Shown in pieces: positions 5,662-12,901 of a stretch of DNA of 13,009 bases; the stretch's first letter is position 1; every line of letters begins with the position of its first letter. This DNA comes from an uncultured Prevotella sp. (GTDB lineage: Bacteria > Bacteroidota > Bacteroidia > Bacteroidales > Bacteroidaceae), in NCBI GenBank assembly GCA_900548745.1, contig URLQ01000080.1:1-13009 (forward strand), written 5' to 3'. The notes beneath the pieces were generated by a model. The model made no database searches. It had not been told where the DNA came from and was given only the letters and a program-made list of their open reading frames with translations. A program made the translations under genes and the position numbers.

Positions 5662-8238
5662 ATGAAAAATTGGAAACGTTATCTGCCAGACGTGCTGGTG
5701 GTGCTGCTTTTTGCAGTGATTTCTTTCGCTTATTTCTTTCCTGCCGACATCGACGGCAAAGTGCTTTATCGTCATGATTCCTCTGCCGGGCGTGGTATGG
5801 GACGTGAGGCATCGGAGTATTATGAGCATACCGGGGAGGTGACTCGCTGGACGAATTCCGTGTTCTGCGGAATGCCGACATACCAGATTACTCCCGGCTA
5901 CAAGAGTCTTGATGCCCTTACCGATGTGGTAAACATCTATCATCTCGGACTGCCGGAGAATGTATGGTTCCTTTTTGTATACCTTCTCGGCTTCTATATC
6001 ATGCTGCGTGCTTTTGACTTCAAGTCATATCTTGCAGCCCTTGGTTCCGTAATATGGGCGTTCTCAAGTTATTTCCTTATAATCATCGCTGCCGGCCATC
6101 TTTGGAAAGTGATGGCACTCGCTTATCTGCCGCCAATGATAGGAGGTATAGTGCTTGCTTACAGGGGAAAATACCTGTGGGGACTTTTCGTTACAGCTTT
6201 GTTCACGGCATTTGAGATATATGCAAACCATGTGCAGATGACATATTACTATCTGTTTATTGTCTTCTTCATGGTCATAGCATATCTTGTTGATGCTATC
6301 CGCAAAAAGCAGATTGCCAATTTCCTTAAGGCTACAGGTATATGTGCCGTAGGTGCCTTGATAGGAGTATGCCTTAACTTGAGCAACCTTTATCATACTT
6401 GGGAATACAGTAAGGAGTCGATGCGTGGCAAGAGTGAACTCGTGAAGAAGAACTCCGGCAACCAGACAGACAGTGGTCTGGAGCGTGACTACATAACCCA
6501 GTGGAGCTACGGCATAGATGAGACATGGACGCTGCTCGTGCCGAACACAAAGGGTGGAGCAACCGTTCCTCTCACTCAGAGCGAGACGGCAATGAAGAAA
6601 GCCGACAACCAGTTCCTGGATGTATACCAGCAGCTGTATCAGTATTGGGGCGACCAGCCAATGACGAGCGGTCCGGTATATGTCGGAGCCTTCGTCCTCA
6701 TGCTGTTCTTCTTGGGAGCCTTCATCGTAAAAGGCCCTATCAAGTGGGCGCTGCTTGCTGCAACATACCTGTCTGTAATGTTGTCGTGGGGACATAACTT
6801 TATGGGACTCACCGACTTCTTTATCGATTATGTGCCGATGTATGCCAAGTTCCGAACCGTGGCGTCAATCCTCGTCATAGCGGAGTTCACCATACCATTG
6901 CTTGCCATGCTCGGACTAAAGGAGATAATAGACAATCCGAAGATGCTTGAAGAGACGGAAGAGAAGACATCCAAGATATGTAACTTCTTCTTCATCTCTG
7001 TGCTTTCCTTCTTTGTAAGAAAGAAGAGAGACTATATCATGATCAGCTTCCTGATGACAGCTGGTGTGGCATTGCTCTTTGCCATAATGCCAACGGTGTT
7101 CTTCAGCGACTTCATCTCATATAACGAGATGCAGGCATTAAGCCAGATACCGGCGGAATATCTCAATCCTCTGCTTGCTAACCTCCGTCAGATGCGTGAG
7201 GCTGTGTTTACGGCAGACTGCTGGCGCTCGTTCTTCATCATAGTGCTTGGCACCTTGTTCCTCGTGCTTTTCATCATGCGCAAGCTCAATGCCAAGGCAA
7301 TGGTGGGATTGGTTTGTGCGCTCTGCTTCATAGATATGTGGCAGGTGGACAAACGCTATCTTAACAATGACATGTTTGTGGAGAAGAGTGCCCGTGAGAC
7401 TCCTATACCGATGACGGAGACCGACAAGCTCATACTCCGCGACAAGACGGAGTGTGGAAACTACAGAGTGTTGAACTTCTCTCCGGGAGCATTCTCGGCA
7501 AACGAGACATCGTTCTATCATAAGAGCCTTGGAGGTTACCATCCGGCAAAGCTGCGTCGTTATCAGGAGATGATAGAGCGCTACATCCAGCCAGAGATGG
7601 GCAAGGCTATGTCTGCTGTAGCTGATGCGGGTGGAGATATGACGAAGGTCAATGGCGACAGCATCTTCCCTGTAATCAGTATGCTGAATGCTAAATACTT
7701 CATCCTGCCTCTCCAGGGCGGACAGACCGTGCCTATCATGAACCCGTATGCCTTCGGCAATGCATGGTTCGTAGACAAGCTGACATTTACAAACAATGCC
7801 AACGAAGAGATAGACAAGGTCGGACGGATAGATTTGCGCCATGAGGCAGTTGCCGACAAGAAGTTCGAGTCGCAGCTTGGCAAGGCTGTCGCTCAAGATG
7901 GCAACTCCCTTGTTTCCATAACATCGTATAAGCCAAACGAACTCTCGTATGATGTAAAGTCCGACAAGGGTGGAGTGGTAGTGTTCTCGGAGATATACTA
8001 TCCGGGATGGACAGCTACCGTTGACGGCAAGTCGGTAGAGATGGGACGTGTGAACTATATCCTTCGTGCCATAAACGTTCCTGCCGGAAACCATAAGGTA
8101 GTACTCACGTTCCGTCCGACGACAGTCAAGGTGACGGAGACCATAGCTTATGTAGGTTATGCACTTCTCGTGCTCATACTGTTGCTTCTGGTATACCGTG
8201 AGTATAAAAAGAAAAAAGAAGATAAATCACAAGACTAA
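5662..8238 (+). CDS. YfhO-family polytopic membrane protein
   Basis: The product has 858 residues when begun at the ATG at 5662. A TTG at 5614 would add 16 basic residues but lies inside the predicted promoter. After a short basic start comes a membrane helix (about residues 8-26), then a periplasmic-type loop containing the FCGMPTYQ segment. A long series of hydrophobic helices follows, then a large soluble C-terminal region (about 560-825). That region ends in the family-typical EIYYPGWTATVDGK (YYPGW at 779-783), a last helix (about 826-845) and a basic tail. This architecture is that of the YfhO family, related to GT-C glycosyltransferases; members in Firmicutes are linked to glycosylation of teichoic acids. 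The Bacteroidetes role is unknown to me. The 8-bp gap to fkp suggests cotranscription and a role in surface glycans, which is inference. Confidence 0.88.
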   Translation: MKNWKRYLPDVLVVLLFAVISFAYFFPADIDGKVLYRHDSSAGRGMGREASEYYEHTGEVTRWTNSVFCGMPTYQITPGYKSLDALTDVVNIYHLGLPENVWFLFVYLLGFYIMLRAFDFKSYLAALGSVIWAFSSYFLIIIAAGHLWKVMALAYLPPMIGGIVLAYRGKYLWGLFVTALFTAFEIYANHVQMTYYYLFIVFFMVIAYLVDAIRKKQIANFLKATGICAVGALIGVCLNLSNLYHTWEYSKESMRGKSELVKKNSGNQTDSGLERDYITQWSYGIDETWTLLVPNTKGGATVPLTQSETAMKKADNQFLDVYQQLYQYWGDQPMTSGPVYVGAFVLMLFFLGAFIVKGPIKWALLAATYLSVMLSWGHNFMGLTDFFIDYVPMYAKFRTVASILVIAEFTIPLLAMLGLKEIIDNPKMLEETEEKTSKICNFFFISVLSFFVRKKRDYIMISFLMTAGVALLFAIMPTVFFSDFISYNEMQALSQIPAEYLNPLLANLRQMREAVFTADCWRSFFIIVLGTLFLVLFIMRKLNAKAMVGLVCALCFIDMWQVDKRYLNNDMFVEKSARETPIPMTETDKLILRDKTECGNYRVLNFSPGAFSANETSFYHKSLGGYHPAKLRRYQEMIERYIQPEMGKAMSAVADAGGDMTKVNGDSIFPVISMLNAKYFILPLQGGQTVPIMNPYAFGNAWFVDKLTFTNNANEEIDKVGRIDLRHEAVADKKFESQLGKAVAQDGNSLVSITSYKPNELSYDVKSDKGGVVVFSEIYYPGWTATVDGKSVEMGRVNYILRAINVPAGNHKVVLTFRPTTVKVTETIAYVGYALLVLILLLLVYREYKKKKEDKSQD

Positions 8239-8246
8239 TATAAATC

Positions 8247-11123
8247 ATGAAGAAACTATTATCGCTTCCACCAAATCTGGTGGGTTGCTTTCACGATATA
8301 ACGGGTTATGACAAAAAGGAATGGTTCTGCTCAAACGACCCGATAGGTAAGAAACTCGGTTCCGGAGGAGGTACGACATGGCTGTTGCAGCAGGCATGTA
8401 GGGAAGATGCAAAAGCTGGTGGCAATACAGACTTCGACCAATGGCTTGCATCCGACAAACGCCTTATACTGCATGCCGGCGGACAAAGCCGTCGCTTGCC
8501 GGCTTATGCTCCGTCGGGAAAGATACTGACCCCGATACCGGTGTTCCGTTGGGAACGTGGACAACGCTTGTCGCAGGATTTGCTTTCGCTGCAGATTCCG
8601 CTATACAAGCAGATTATGGATGCCGCACCGGACAGGTTGCACACGATGATTGTGAGTGGTGATGTATATATCCGTGCCACACAGCCGCTTGGAGAAGTGC
8701 CCGATGCCGATGTCGTATGCTACGGACTATGGCTCGGTGCAGAGATAGCCAAAGACCACGGAGTATTTGTCTCTCATCGCGAAACTCCAAACGTTATGGA
8801 GTGTATGCTTCAGAAACCGTCGGTAAAAAAACTTGGCGAGCTGCTTAATACCCATCTGTATCTTACGGATATCGGTATATGGCTGCTAAGCGACAAGGCG
8901 GTGAAACTGCTGATGAAGAAGTCGCTTAACGAAGATGGCTCGCTGAAAAACTATGATATGTACTCTGAGTTCGGATGCGCCCTCGGCACCAATCCTACTG
9001 TAAAGGATGCTGAACTCGCAGAGCTTACCGTGGCGGTATTGCCTCTGCCTGGAGGAGAGTTCTATCATTATGGTACGAGCCAGGAGATTATATCATCCAC
9101 ACTTGCAATACAGAATCTCGTAAACGATCAGCGCGAGATTATGCATCATTCGCTGAAACCTCATCCGTCGATGTTTGTGCAGAATGCTGAAATCAACATC
9201 ACGTTTACTGACAACAATCAGAATATATGGATTGAGAATAGCTGCGTGGGAGAGAAATGGAACGTGACCCGCAACAATATCGTTACCGGCGTTCCTCAAA
9301 ACGACTGGCAGATATCATTGATGGAAGGTCAGTGTGTGGATATTGTACCTGTAGGAGAAAGCGAATTAGTGGTTCGTCCATATGGATATGATGATAAGTT
9401 CCGCGGTCCTCTCTCTGACGACACCTTATTATATATGGAACGTCCGTTTAAGGAATGGGCTGCCGCCTGTGGCATCGACATAGAAGTAATCGACGGTAAA
9501 GAGGACTTGCAGTCCGCCAGAATCTTCCCTGTATGCCAGACTGTCGATGAGGCTGGACTTCTTCTTCGCTGGATGCTGAACGGAGACCAGGCTGTGTCTG
9601 ATGAGGACTTCTGTAAGGCAAAGGCACTGTGGAAAGAATGCAGAAAGCTTAGTGCCGATGATATTTCGGCAGAGGCAGACCTCGTCCGCCTGTCGATGCA
9701 GCGCAATGAATACCGTGCTAAGAACTGGAGTGCCATAGCAAAGAACTGGCATCATAGCGTGTTCTATCAGGTAGACCTGTGTGATGCAGCCAAGGAATTC
9801 TCGTTGTATGACATCCCCACACCGTCTCCGATAGGTGATGAAGCACCGTTGCTGACACGTATCCACGACAATATGTTCCGCTCCGAACTTGCCCGTTTGC
9901 GTTCCGACAGCGAAGAGGCGGCACGATCGGAAGAGAAGGCTTTTGCCCTGCTCCGTCAGGGACTGATAGCACCGCAGGCTGCCGTAAAGCAGCATCCGCA
10001 GATGTCGGTATATGCCGACCAGATAGTGTGGGCACGCAGTCCGGTGCGTATTGATATAGCTGGCGGATGGACCGACACTCCGCCATACTGTCTTATGGAA
10101 GGCGGAAAGGTTATAAACCTTGCGATAGAACTTAACGGTCAGCCGCCGTTGCAGACATATGTCCGTCCGTGTAAAGAGCCGCATGTGATACTCCGTAGTA
10201 TCGACCTCGGAGCCTCGGAAGTGATAAACACTTATGAGGAACTTGCCGACTTCCGTCATGTAGGCAGTCCGTTCTCCATACCTAAGGCAGCTCTTGCTCT
10301 CGCAGGCTTCCTGCCGGCATATGCCGTAGAGCAGCATGCCACGCTGAAGGAACAGCTTGAGGCTTTCGGCTGCGGTATAGAACTGACATTGCTGTCGGCT
10401 ATTCCGGCAGGTAGCGGACTCGGCACGAGCAGCGTTCTTGCAGCCACCGTGCTTGGTGCGCTGAATGACTTCTGCGGCTTGTCGTGGGACAAGAGTGAGA
10501 TAGGACGACGTACCTCGGCATTGGAGCAGATGCTGACTACAGGTGGAGGATGGCAGGACCAGTTTGGCGGAGTGCTTGAAGGAGTGAAGATGCTTCAGAC
10601 CGAAAGAGGCTTCGACCAGAACCCTACCGTGCGTTGGTTGCCGGGCGATCTCTTTACAAGAAACGAATACAAAGCCTGCCACCTGTTGTACTATACAAGT
10701 ATTACTCGTACGGCAAAGACTATCCTTGCGGAGATTGTTCGACGTATGTTCCTTAACCATAGCGGCGAGCTTTCGATGCTCCGCGATATGAAATGCCATA
10801 CCGAAGATATGTATGATGCCATACAGCGTGCAGACTTCCAGCGTATGGGACATCTCATCCGTAAGACCTGGGCGCAGAACCAGGCTATGGACAGCGGTAC
10901 TAATCCAGATGGCGTGCGTCAGCTTACCGACCTCGTTGACGACCTTTGCCTTGGATATAAGCTGCCGGGTGCCGGTGGTGGAGGCTATCTCTATATGGTG
11001 GCAAAGGATCCGGAGGCTGCGGTACGCATCCGTCAGATACTCGAAACGCATCGTCCGAATGCCAATGCCCGCTTCGTTGACATGACTCTTAGTCAGACGG
11101 GTCTGCAGGTGAGCAGAAGCTAA
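8247..11123 (+). CDS. fkp: Bifunctional L-fucokinase/GDP-L-fucose pyrophosphorylase
   Basis: The 958-residue product closely resembles Bacteroides fragilis Fkp as I remember it (about 950 residues). It phosphorylates L-fucose to fucose-1-phosphate and joins this to GTP to give GDP-L-fucose, the donor for fucosylated capsule and glycoproteins. The N-terminal half is the guanylyltransferase, with the nucleotide-binding stretch LHAGGQSRRLP (75-85) followed by GKILTPIPVFRWERG. The middle contains LPLPGGEFYHYG and a beta-helix-like region. The C-terminal third is a GHMP kinase: substrate segment with IDIAGGWTDT (602-611), ATP-binding PAGSGLGTSS (720-729) and the final LPGAGGGG motif (906-913). Both active halves look intact. 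It lies between the YfhO-type gene (8 bp upstream) and the GSCFA gene (23 bp downstream). It shows that this organism can use scavenged fucose for its own glycans. Confidence 0.97.
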   Translation: MKKLLSLPPNLVGCFHDITGYDKKEWFCSNDPIGKKLGSGGGTTWLLQQACREDAKAGGNTDFDQWLASDKRLILHAGGQSRRLPAYAPSGKILTPIPVFRWERGQRLSQDLLSLQIPLYKQIMDAAPDRLHTMIVSGDVYIRATQPLGEVPDADVVCYGLWLGAEIAKDHGVFVSHRETPNVMECMLQKPSVKKLGELLNTHLYLTDIGIWLLSDKAVKLLMKKSLNEDGSLKNYDMYSEFGCALGTNPTVKDAELAELTVAVLPLPGGEFYHYGTSQEIISSTLAIQNLVNDQREIMHHSLKPHPSMFVQNAEINITFTDNNQNIWIENSCVGEKWNVTRNNIVTGVPQNDWQISLMEGQCVDIVPVGESELVVRPYGYDDKFRGPLSDDTLLYMERPFKEWAAACGIDIEVIDGKEDLQSARIFPVCQTVDEAGLLLRWMLNGDQAVSDEDFCKAKALWKECRKLSADDISAEADLVRLSMQRNEYRAKNWSAIAKNWHHSVFYQVDLCDAAKEFSLYDIPTPSPIGDEAPLLTRIHDNMFRSELARLRSDSEEAARSEEKAFALLRQGLIAPQAAVKQHPQMSVYADQIVWARSPVRIDIAGGWTDTPPYCLMEGGKVINLAIELNGQPPLQTYVRPCKEPHVILRSIDLGASEVINTYEELADFRHVGSPFSIPKAALALAGFLPAYAVEQHATLKEQLEAFGCGIELTLLSAIPAGSGLGTSSVLAATVLGALNDFCGLSWDKSEIGRRTSALEQMLTTGGGWQDQFGGVLEGVKMLQTERGFDQNPTVRWLPGDLFTRNEYKACHLLYYTSITRTAKTILAEIVRRMFLNHSGELSMLRDMKCHTEDMYDAIQRADFQRMGHLIRKTWAQNQAMDSGTNPDGVRQLTDLVDDLCLGYKLPGAGGGGYLYMVAKDPEAAVRIRQILETHRPNANARFVDMTLSQTGLQVSRS

Positions 11124-11146
11124 ACTCATAGTTCGTTAGATTTATT

Positions 11147-11995
11147 ATGAAGTTCAGAACAGAAGTGAACATAGATAAACCGACATTCAGCATACGTCCT
11201 CTTGAACGTATGCTGTTTGTCGGTTCTTGTTTTGCCGACAACATAGGCAGACGCTTTCTGGAGGATAAGTTCCGCGCCGTGGTGAATCCCTATGGCGTAA
11301 TGTATAATCCCGTAAGTGTGCTCCATACCGTCAAGCGCTTTGTAGAAGACTCCCGCCAGTCTTCTGATGTTGGTGCTTCTCCCTTTGATGGAAGTGAGAG
11401 ATGGGTCTGCGTATTCACCCTCGGCACGAACCATGTCTATCGCTTGAAGGAGACTGGCGAGATTGTTGATAACTGCCGGAAACGTCCACAGCGGTTGTTT
11501 CAGGAGGAGGAACTTACGATAGACCAATGCTGTGAGGCTCTTTCGGAAGCCGTTGGCATATTGGAGAAAATAAATCCGGAGGTGAAGGTGATAGTAACGG
11601 TCAGTCCTATACGCTATGCCAAATACGGCTTCCACGGCAGCCAGCTGTCGAAGGCTACGTTGCTGCTTGCTGCCGACAAACTGTGCAGGGAGCACGACAA
11701 CTGCACTTATTTCCCGGCATACGAGATTGTAAACGACGAACTTCGCGACTATCGCTTCTATAAGGAAGACATGCTCCACCCCTCAGAACAGGCGGTAAGC
11801 TATATCTGGGAACGCTTCTCGGAACTTTATTTCAGTAAGGAGACATCATCATTCCTCGAAAAATGGCGTCCTATAAAGGATGCTCTTGGTCATAAGCCCT
11901 TTAACCCCGATGCTGAAGAATACAAGCTCTTCATGCTGCGTACCATGGAAAGAATTAAGGAACTGCAACGTCTTTATCCCGAACTCGATGTGTAA
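11147..11995 (+). CDS. GSCFA-domain (SGNH hydrolase-like) protein
   Basis: The 282-residue product has the family's name-giving motif GSCFADNIG at 26-34, where Ser27 would take the place of the SGNH/GDSL nucleophile. Further on come NPYGVMYNP (about 46-54), a VSPIRY strand segment near 149-154 and D-x-x-H (Asp208, His211 in DMLHP), the usual acid/base pair of SGNH enzymes. There is no signal peptide or membrane segment, so it is probably cytoplasmic. The GSCFA family has no firmly established activity that I know of; esterase or acyl-transfer activity is inferred from the fold. It is the last gene of the operon with the YfhO-type gene and fkp. It is followed by an AT-rich spacer with a strong hairpin. 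A role in modifying sugar residues or glycans is a guess from context. Confidence 0.9.
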   Translation: MKFRTEVNIDKPTFSIRPLERMLFVGSCFADNIGRRFLEDKFRAVVNPYGVMYNPVSVLHTVKRFVEDSRQSSDVGASPFDGSERWVCVFTLGTNHVYRLKETGEIVDNCRKRPQRLFQEEELTIDQCCEALSEAVGILEKINPEVKVIVTVSPIRYAKYGFHGSQLSKATLLLAADKLCREHDNCTYFPAYEIVNDELRDYRFYKEDMLHPSEQAVSYIWERFSELYFSKETSSFLEKWRPIKDALGHKPFNPDAEEYKLFMLRTMERIKELQRLYPELDV

Positions 11996-12012
11996 GCTAT
12001 AGCAAGTCTATA

Positions 12013-12162
12013 ATATAATAAGGTATATTAGATATATTAGGTGCATTCCCCAATATATTATAGTTCTTTCCAAAATATATTAAGGTTCATTCCAAAATAT
12101 ATTAAGGTACATTCTCAAATAGATAAAAGTATATTCAAAAAGATATTAATCACATTCAAAAC
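12013..12162. repeat. Degenerate 21-22-bp tandem repeat array in AT-rich spacer
   Basis: Six consecutive units begin at 12032, 12053, 12075, 12097, 12119 and 12141. The typical unit begins ATATATTAAGG and ends CATTCCAAA. The units starting at 12075 and 12097 are almost identical, and similarity decays outward in both directions; 12013-12031 looks like a further, shortened copy. It lies in the 367-bp non-coding region between the GSCFA gene and tRNA-Pro, the longest gene-free stretch in the middle of the window. No open frame covers it. The function is unknown; the spacing is about two helical turns. Confidence 0.75.
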
Positions 12163-12171
12163 TTAAAATAT

Positions 12172-12218
12172 AGCCTTTATTTTAATAAATATAGGTTTTA
12201 TTTATTAAAATAAAGGCT
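12172..12218 (+). terminator. Long AT-rich hairpin, probable terminator of the fkp operon
   Basis: Two perfectly complementary 19-base arms (12172-12190 and 12200-12218, each with AGCC/GGCT at the base) surround a 9-nt loop. TTGTTTT follows. It is 177 bp beyond the GSCFA stop, so its terminator role is likely but not certain. The arms are so symmetric that it could act on either strand. Confidence 0.6.
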
Positions 12219-12299
12219 TTGTTTTATCAAATAAAGTCTGTATTCTTGTTTTTCTTATAGGGTAAGAATATTTTTCTTAGTAATTTATCATAGAAAAAG

Positions 12300-12330
12300 T
12301 TTGTTGTTTTGAAAAAACTTTATACCTTTG
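12300..12330 (+). promoter_or_regulatory. Promoter of tRNA-Pro (Bacteroidetes type)
   Basis: TTTG (12300-12303), exactly 19 bp, then TACCTTTG (12323-12330). Both elements match the consensus perfectly. The start site is expected near 12336, about 27 nt before the mature tRNA. Confidence 0.87.
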
Positions 12331-12362
12331 CACCCGCAATTAAGGCATGATGCTTGTTGCAA

Positions 12363-12435
12363 CGGGGTGTAGCGCAGTTGGTAGCGTTCCTGGTTTGGGA
12401 CCAGGCTGTCGCAGGTTCGAGTCCTGTCACCCCGA
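12363..12435 (+). tRNA. tRNA-Pro (anticodon UGG)
   Basis: A full cloverleaf can be drawn. The acceptor stem 12363-12369 pairs with 12428-12434 (7 bp, starting with the C1-G72 pair) and the discriminator is A12435. The D stem is 12372-12375 with 12384-12387. The anticodon stem CCTGG/CCAGG (12389-12393 and 12401-12405) holds loop TTTGGGA with anticodon TGG at 12396-12398. The variable loop has 5 nt, and the T arm is 12411-12427 with loop TTCGAGT. CCA is not encoded and must be added. It is a single-gene transcript with its own promoter and terminator. Confidence 0.97.
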
Positions 12436-12436
12436 C

Positions 12437-12471
12437 AAAAAGAGAATGATTTCGGTCATTCTCTTTTTTTT
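12437..12471 (+). terminator. Intrinsic terminator of tRNA-Pro
   Basis: AAAAAGAGAATGA (12437-12449) pairs with TCATTCTCTTTTT (12456-12468), with a U-G-closed TTCG loop between and a T-run to 12471. It begins two bases after the tRNA. Confidence 0.92.
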
Positions 12472-12494
12472 AGCTATGCTCGGATGAGCATTTT

Positions 12495-12664
12495 CTATTC
12501 TCCTGCGTCTCTGCATGCTTGGCCGTTGATGTCGAAATTAAATCCGGTATCTTGATGGCATCTTGTAATCTGTTCACAGAAACTCATTCCTCTACATTCT
12601 AACTCTTGCTGCATGAGCAAAGTGCCAATACTGCAGCTAATAATAGGATAGGTAGTTTTTTCAT
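12495..12664 (-). pseudogene. Small cysteine-rich lipoprotein, apparently frameshifted
   Basis: From an ATG at 12664 the minus strand encodes MKKLPILLLAAVLALCSCSK, a textbook lipoprotein signal with lipobox Leu15-Cys16-Ser17-Cys18. It then hits a TAG at 12601-12599 after only 21 residues. Another frame is open through this point and continues to a TAG at 12497-12495; it carries four Cys and reads ECRGMSFCEQITRCHQDTG and onward to an acidic DAGE end. Restoring one base near 12602-12607 (for example a second G before GAG) joins the two into a 56-residue lipoprotein. I see no slippery heptamer that would suggest programmed frameshifting. A one-base loss or a sequencing error is more likely. An ATG at 12614 could alternatively start a 39-residue unexported peptide. 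I do not recognise the family. Confidence 0.55.
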
Positions 12665-12720
12665 AATTCCAGTTAAATATTATGTTATACTTGTTTTTTG
12701 TTGTTTCCCATTATCGCTTT

Positions 12721-12728
12721 CAAATTTA
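12721..12728 (-). promoter_or_regulatory. Possible -7 element for the small lipoprotein
   Basis: On the minus strand TAAATTTG (12728-12721) matches TAnnTTTG and lies 57 bp upstream of the ATG at 12664. No TTG is found at the expected -33 distance, so this is a half-site only. Confidence 0.4.
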
Positions 12729-12791
12729 CGGGTATAATTTCGATATTGCTAGTTCATGATGGTTCATAATGAAAAAAGTGTAGGATACGAG

Positions 12792-12821
12792 TTGAAATAT
12801 TCATAAATTTGCTTACCTTTA
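12792..12821 (+). promoter_or_regulatory. Probable promoter of the right-end lipoprotein gene
   Basis: TTG (12792-12794), exactly 19 bp, then TACCTTTA (12814-12821), one base off TAnnTTTG. Transcription from near 12827 would include the hairpin at 12839-12871 in the leader. Confidence 0.6.
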
Positions 12822-12838
12822 CACTGTGAAAAACTGTT

Positions 12839-12871
12839 TAAGCAAGGGAATGATATTTTTTTCCCTGCTTA
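12839..12871 (+). other. Leader hairpin before the right-end lipoprotein gene
   Basis: TAAGCAAGGGAA (12839-12850) pairs with TTCCCTGCTTA (12861-12871) with a single bulged A and a T-rich 10-nt loop. No T-run follows, so it is not a standard terminator. It lies inside the predicted 5' leader, about 30 nt before the start codon. Confidence 0.5.
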
Positions 12872-12901
12872 CGAGTATGAGGTTTATATTAATAATAATA
12901 A

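Noticed and set aside
7138..8094. A 318-codon open frame opposite the YfhO-type gene
   Set aside because: Its composition is that of a shadow frame with no domain, and the sense gene is intact and well supported.
9429..11129. A 566-codon open frame on the minus strand opposite fkp
   Set aside because: The sense strand encodes a fully conserved Fkp with both catalytic halves. The antisense product has no recognisable domain, is rich in His, Cys and Arg as shadow frames are, and has no promoter.
12013..12162. Tandem repeats as a CRISPR array
   Set aside because: Units are contiguous without unique spacers, are degenerate, and no cas genes are present.
12363..12471. tRNA-Pro as an integration site of a mobile element
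   Set aside because: No integrase gene and no second copy of the tRNA 3' end is visible in the window.
12495..12664. Programmed ribosomal frameshifting in the mini-lipoprotein
   Set aside because: No slippery heptamer or downstream stimulatory structure is seen at the junction; a base loss or sequencing error is simpler.
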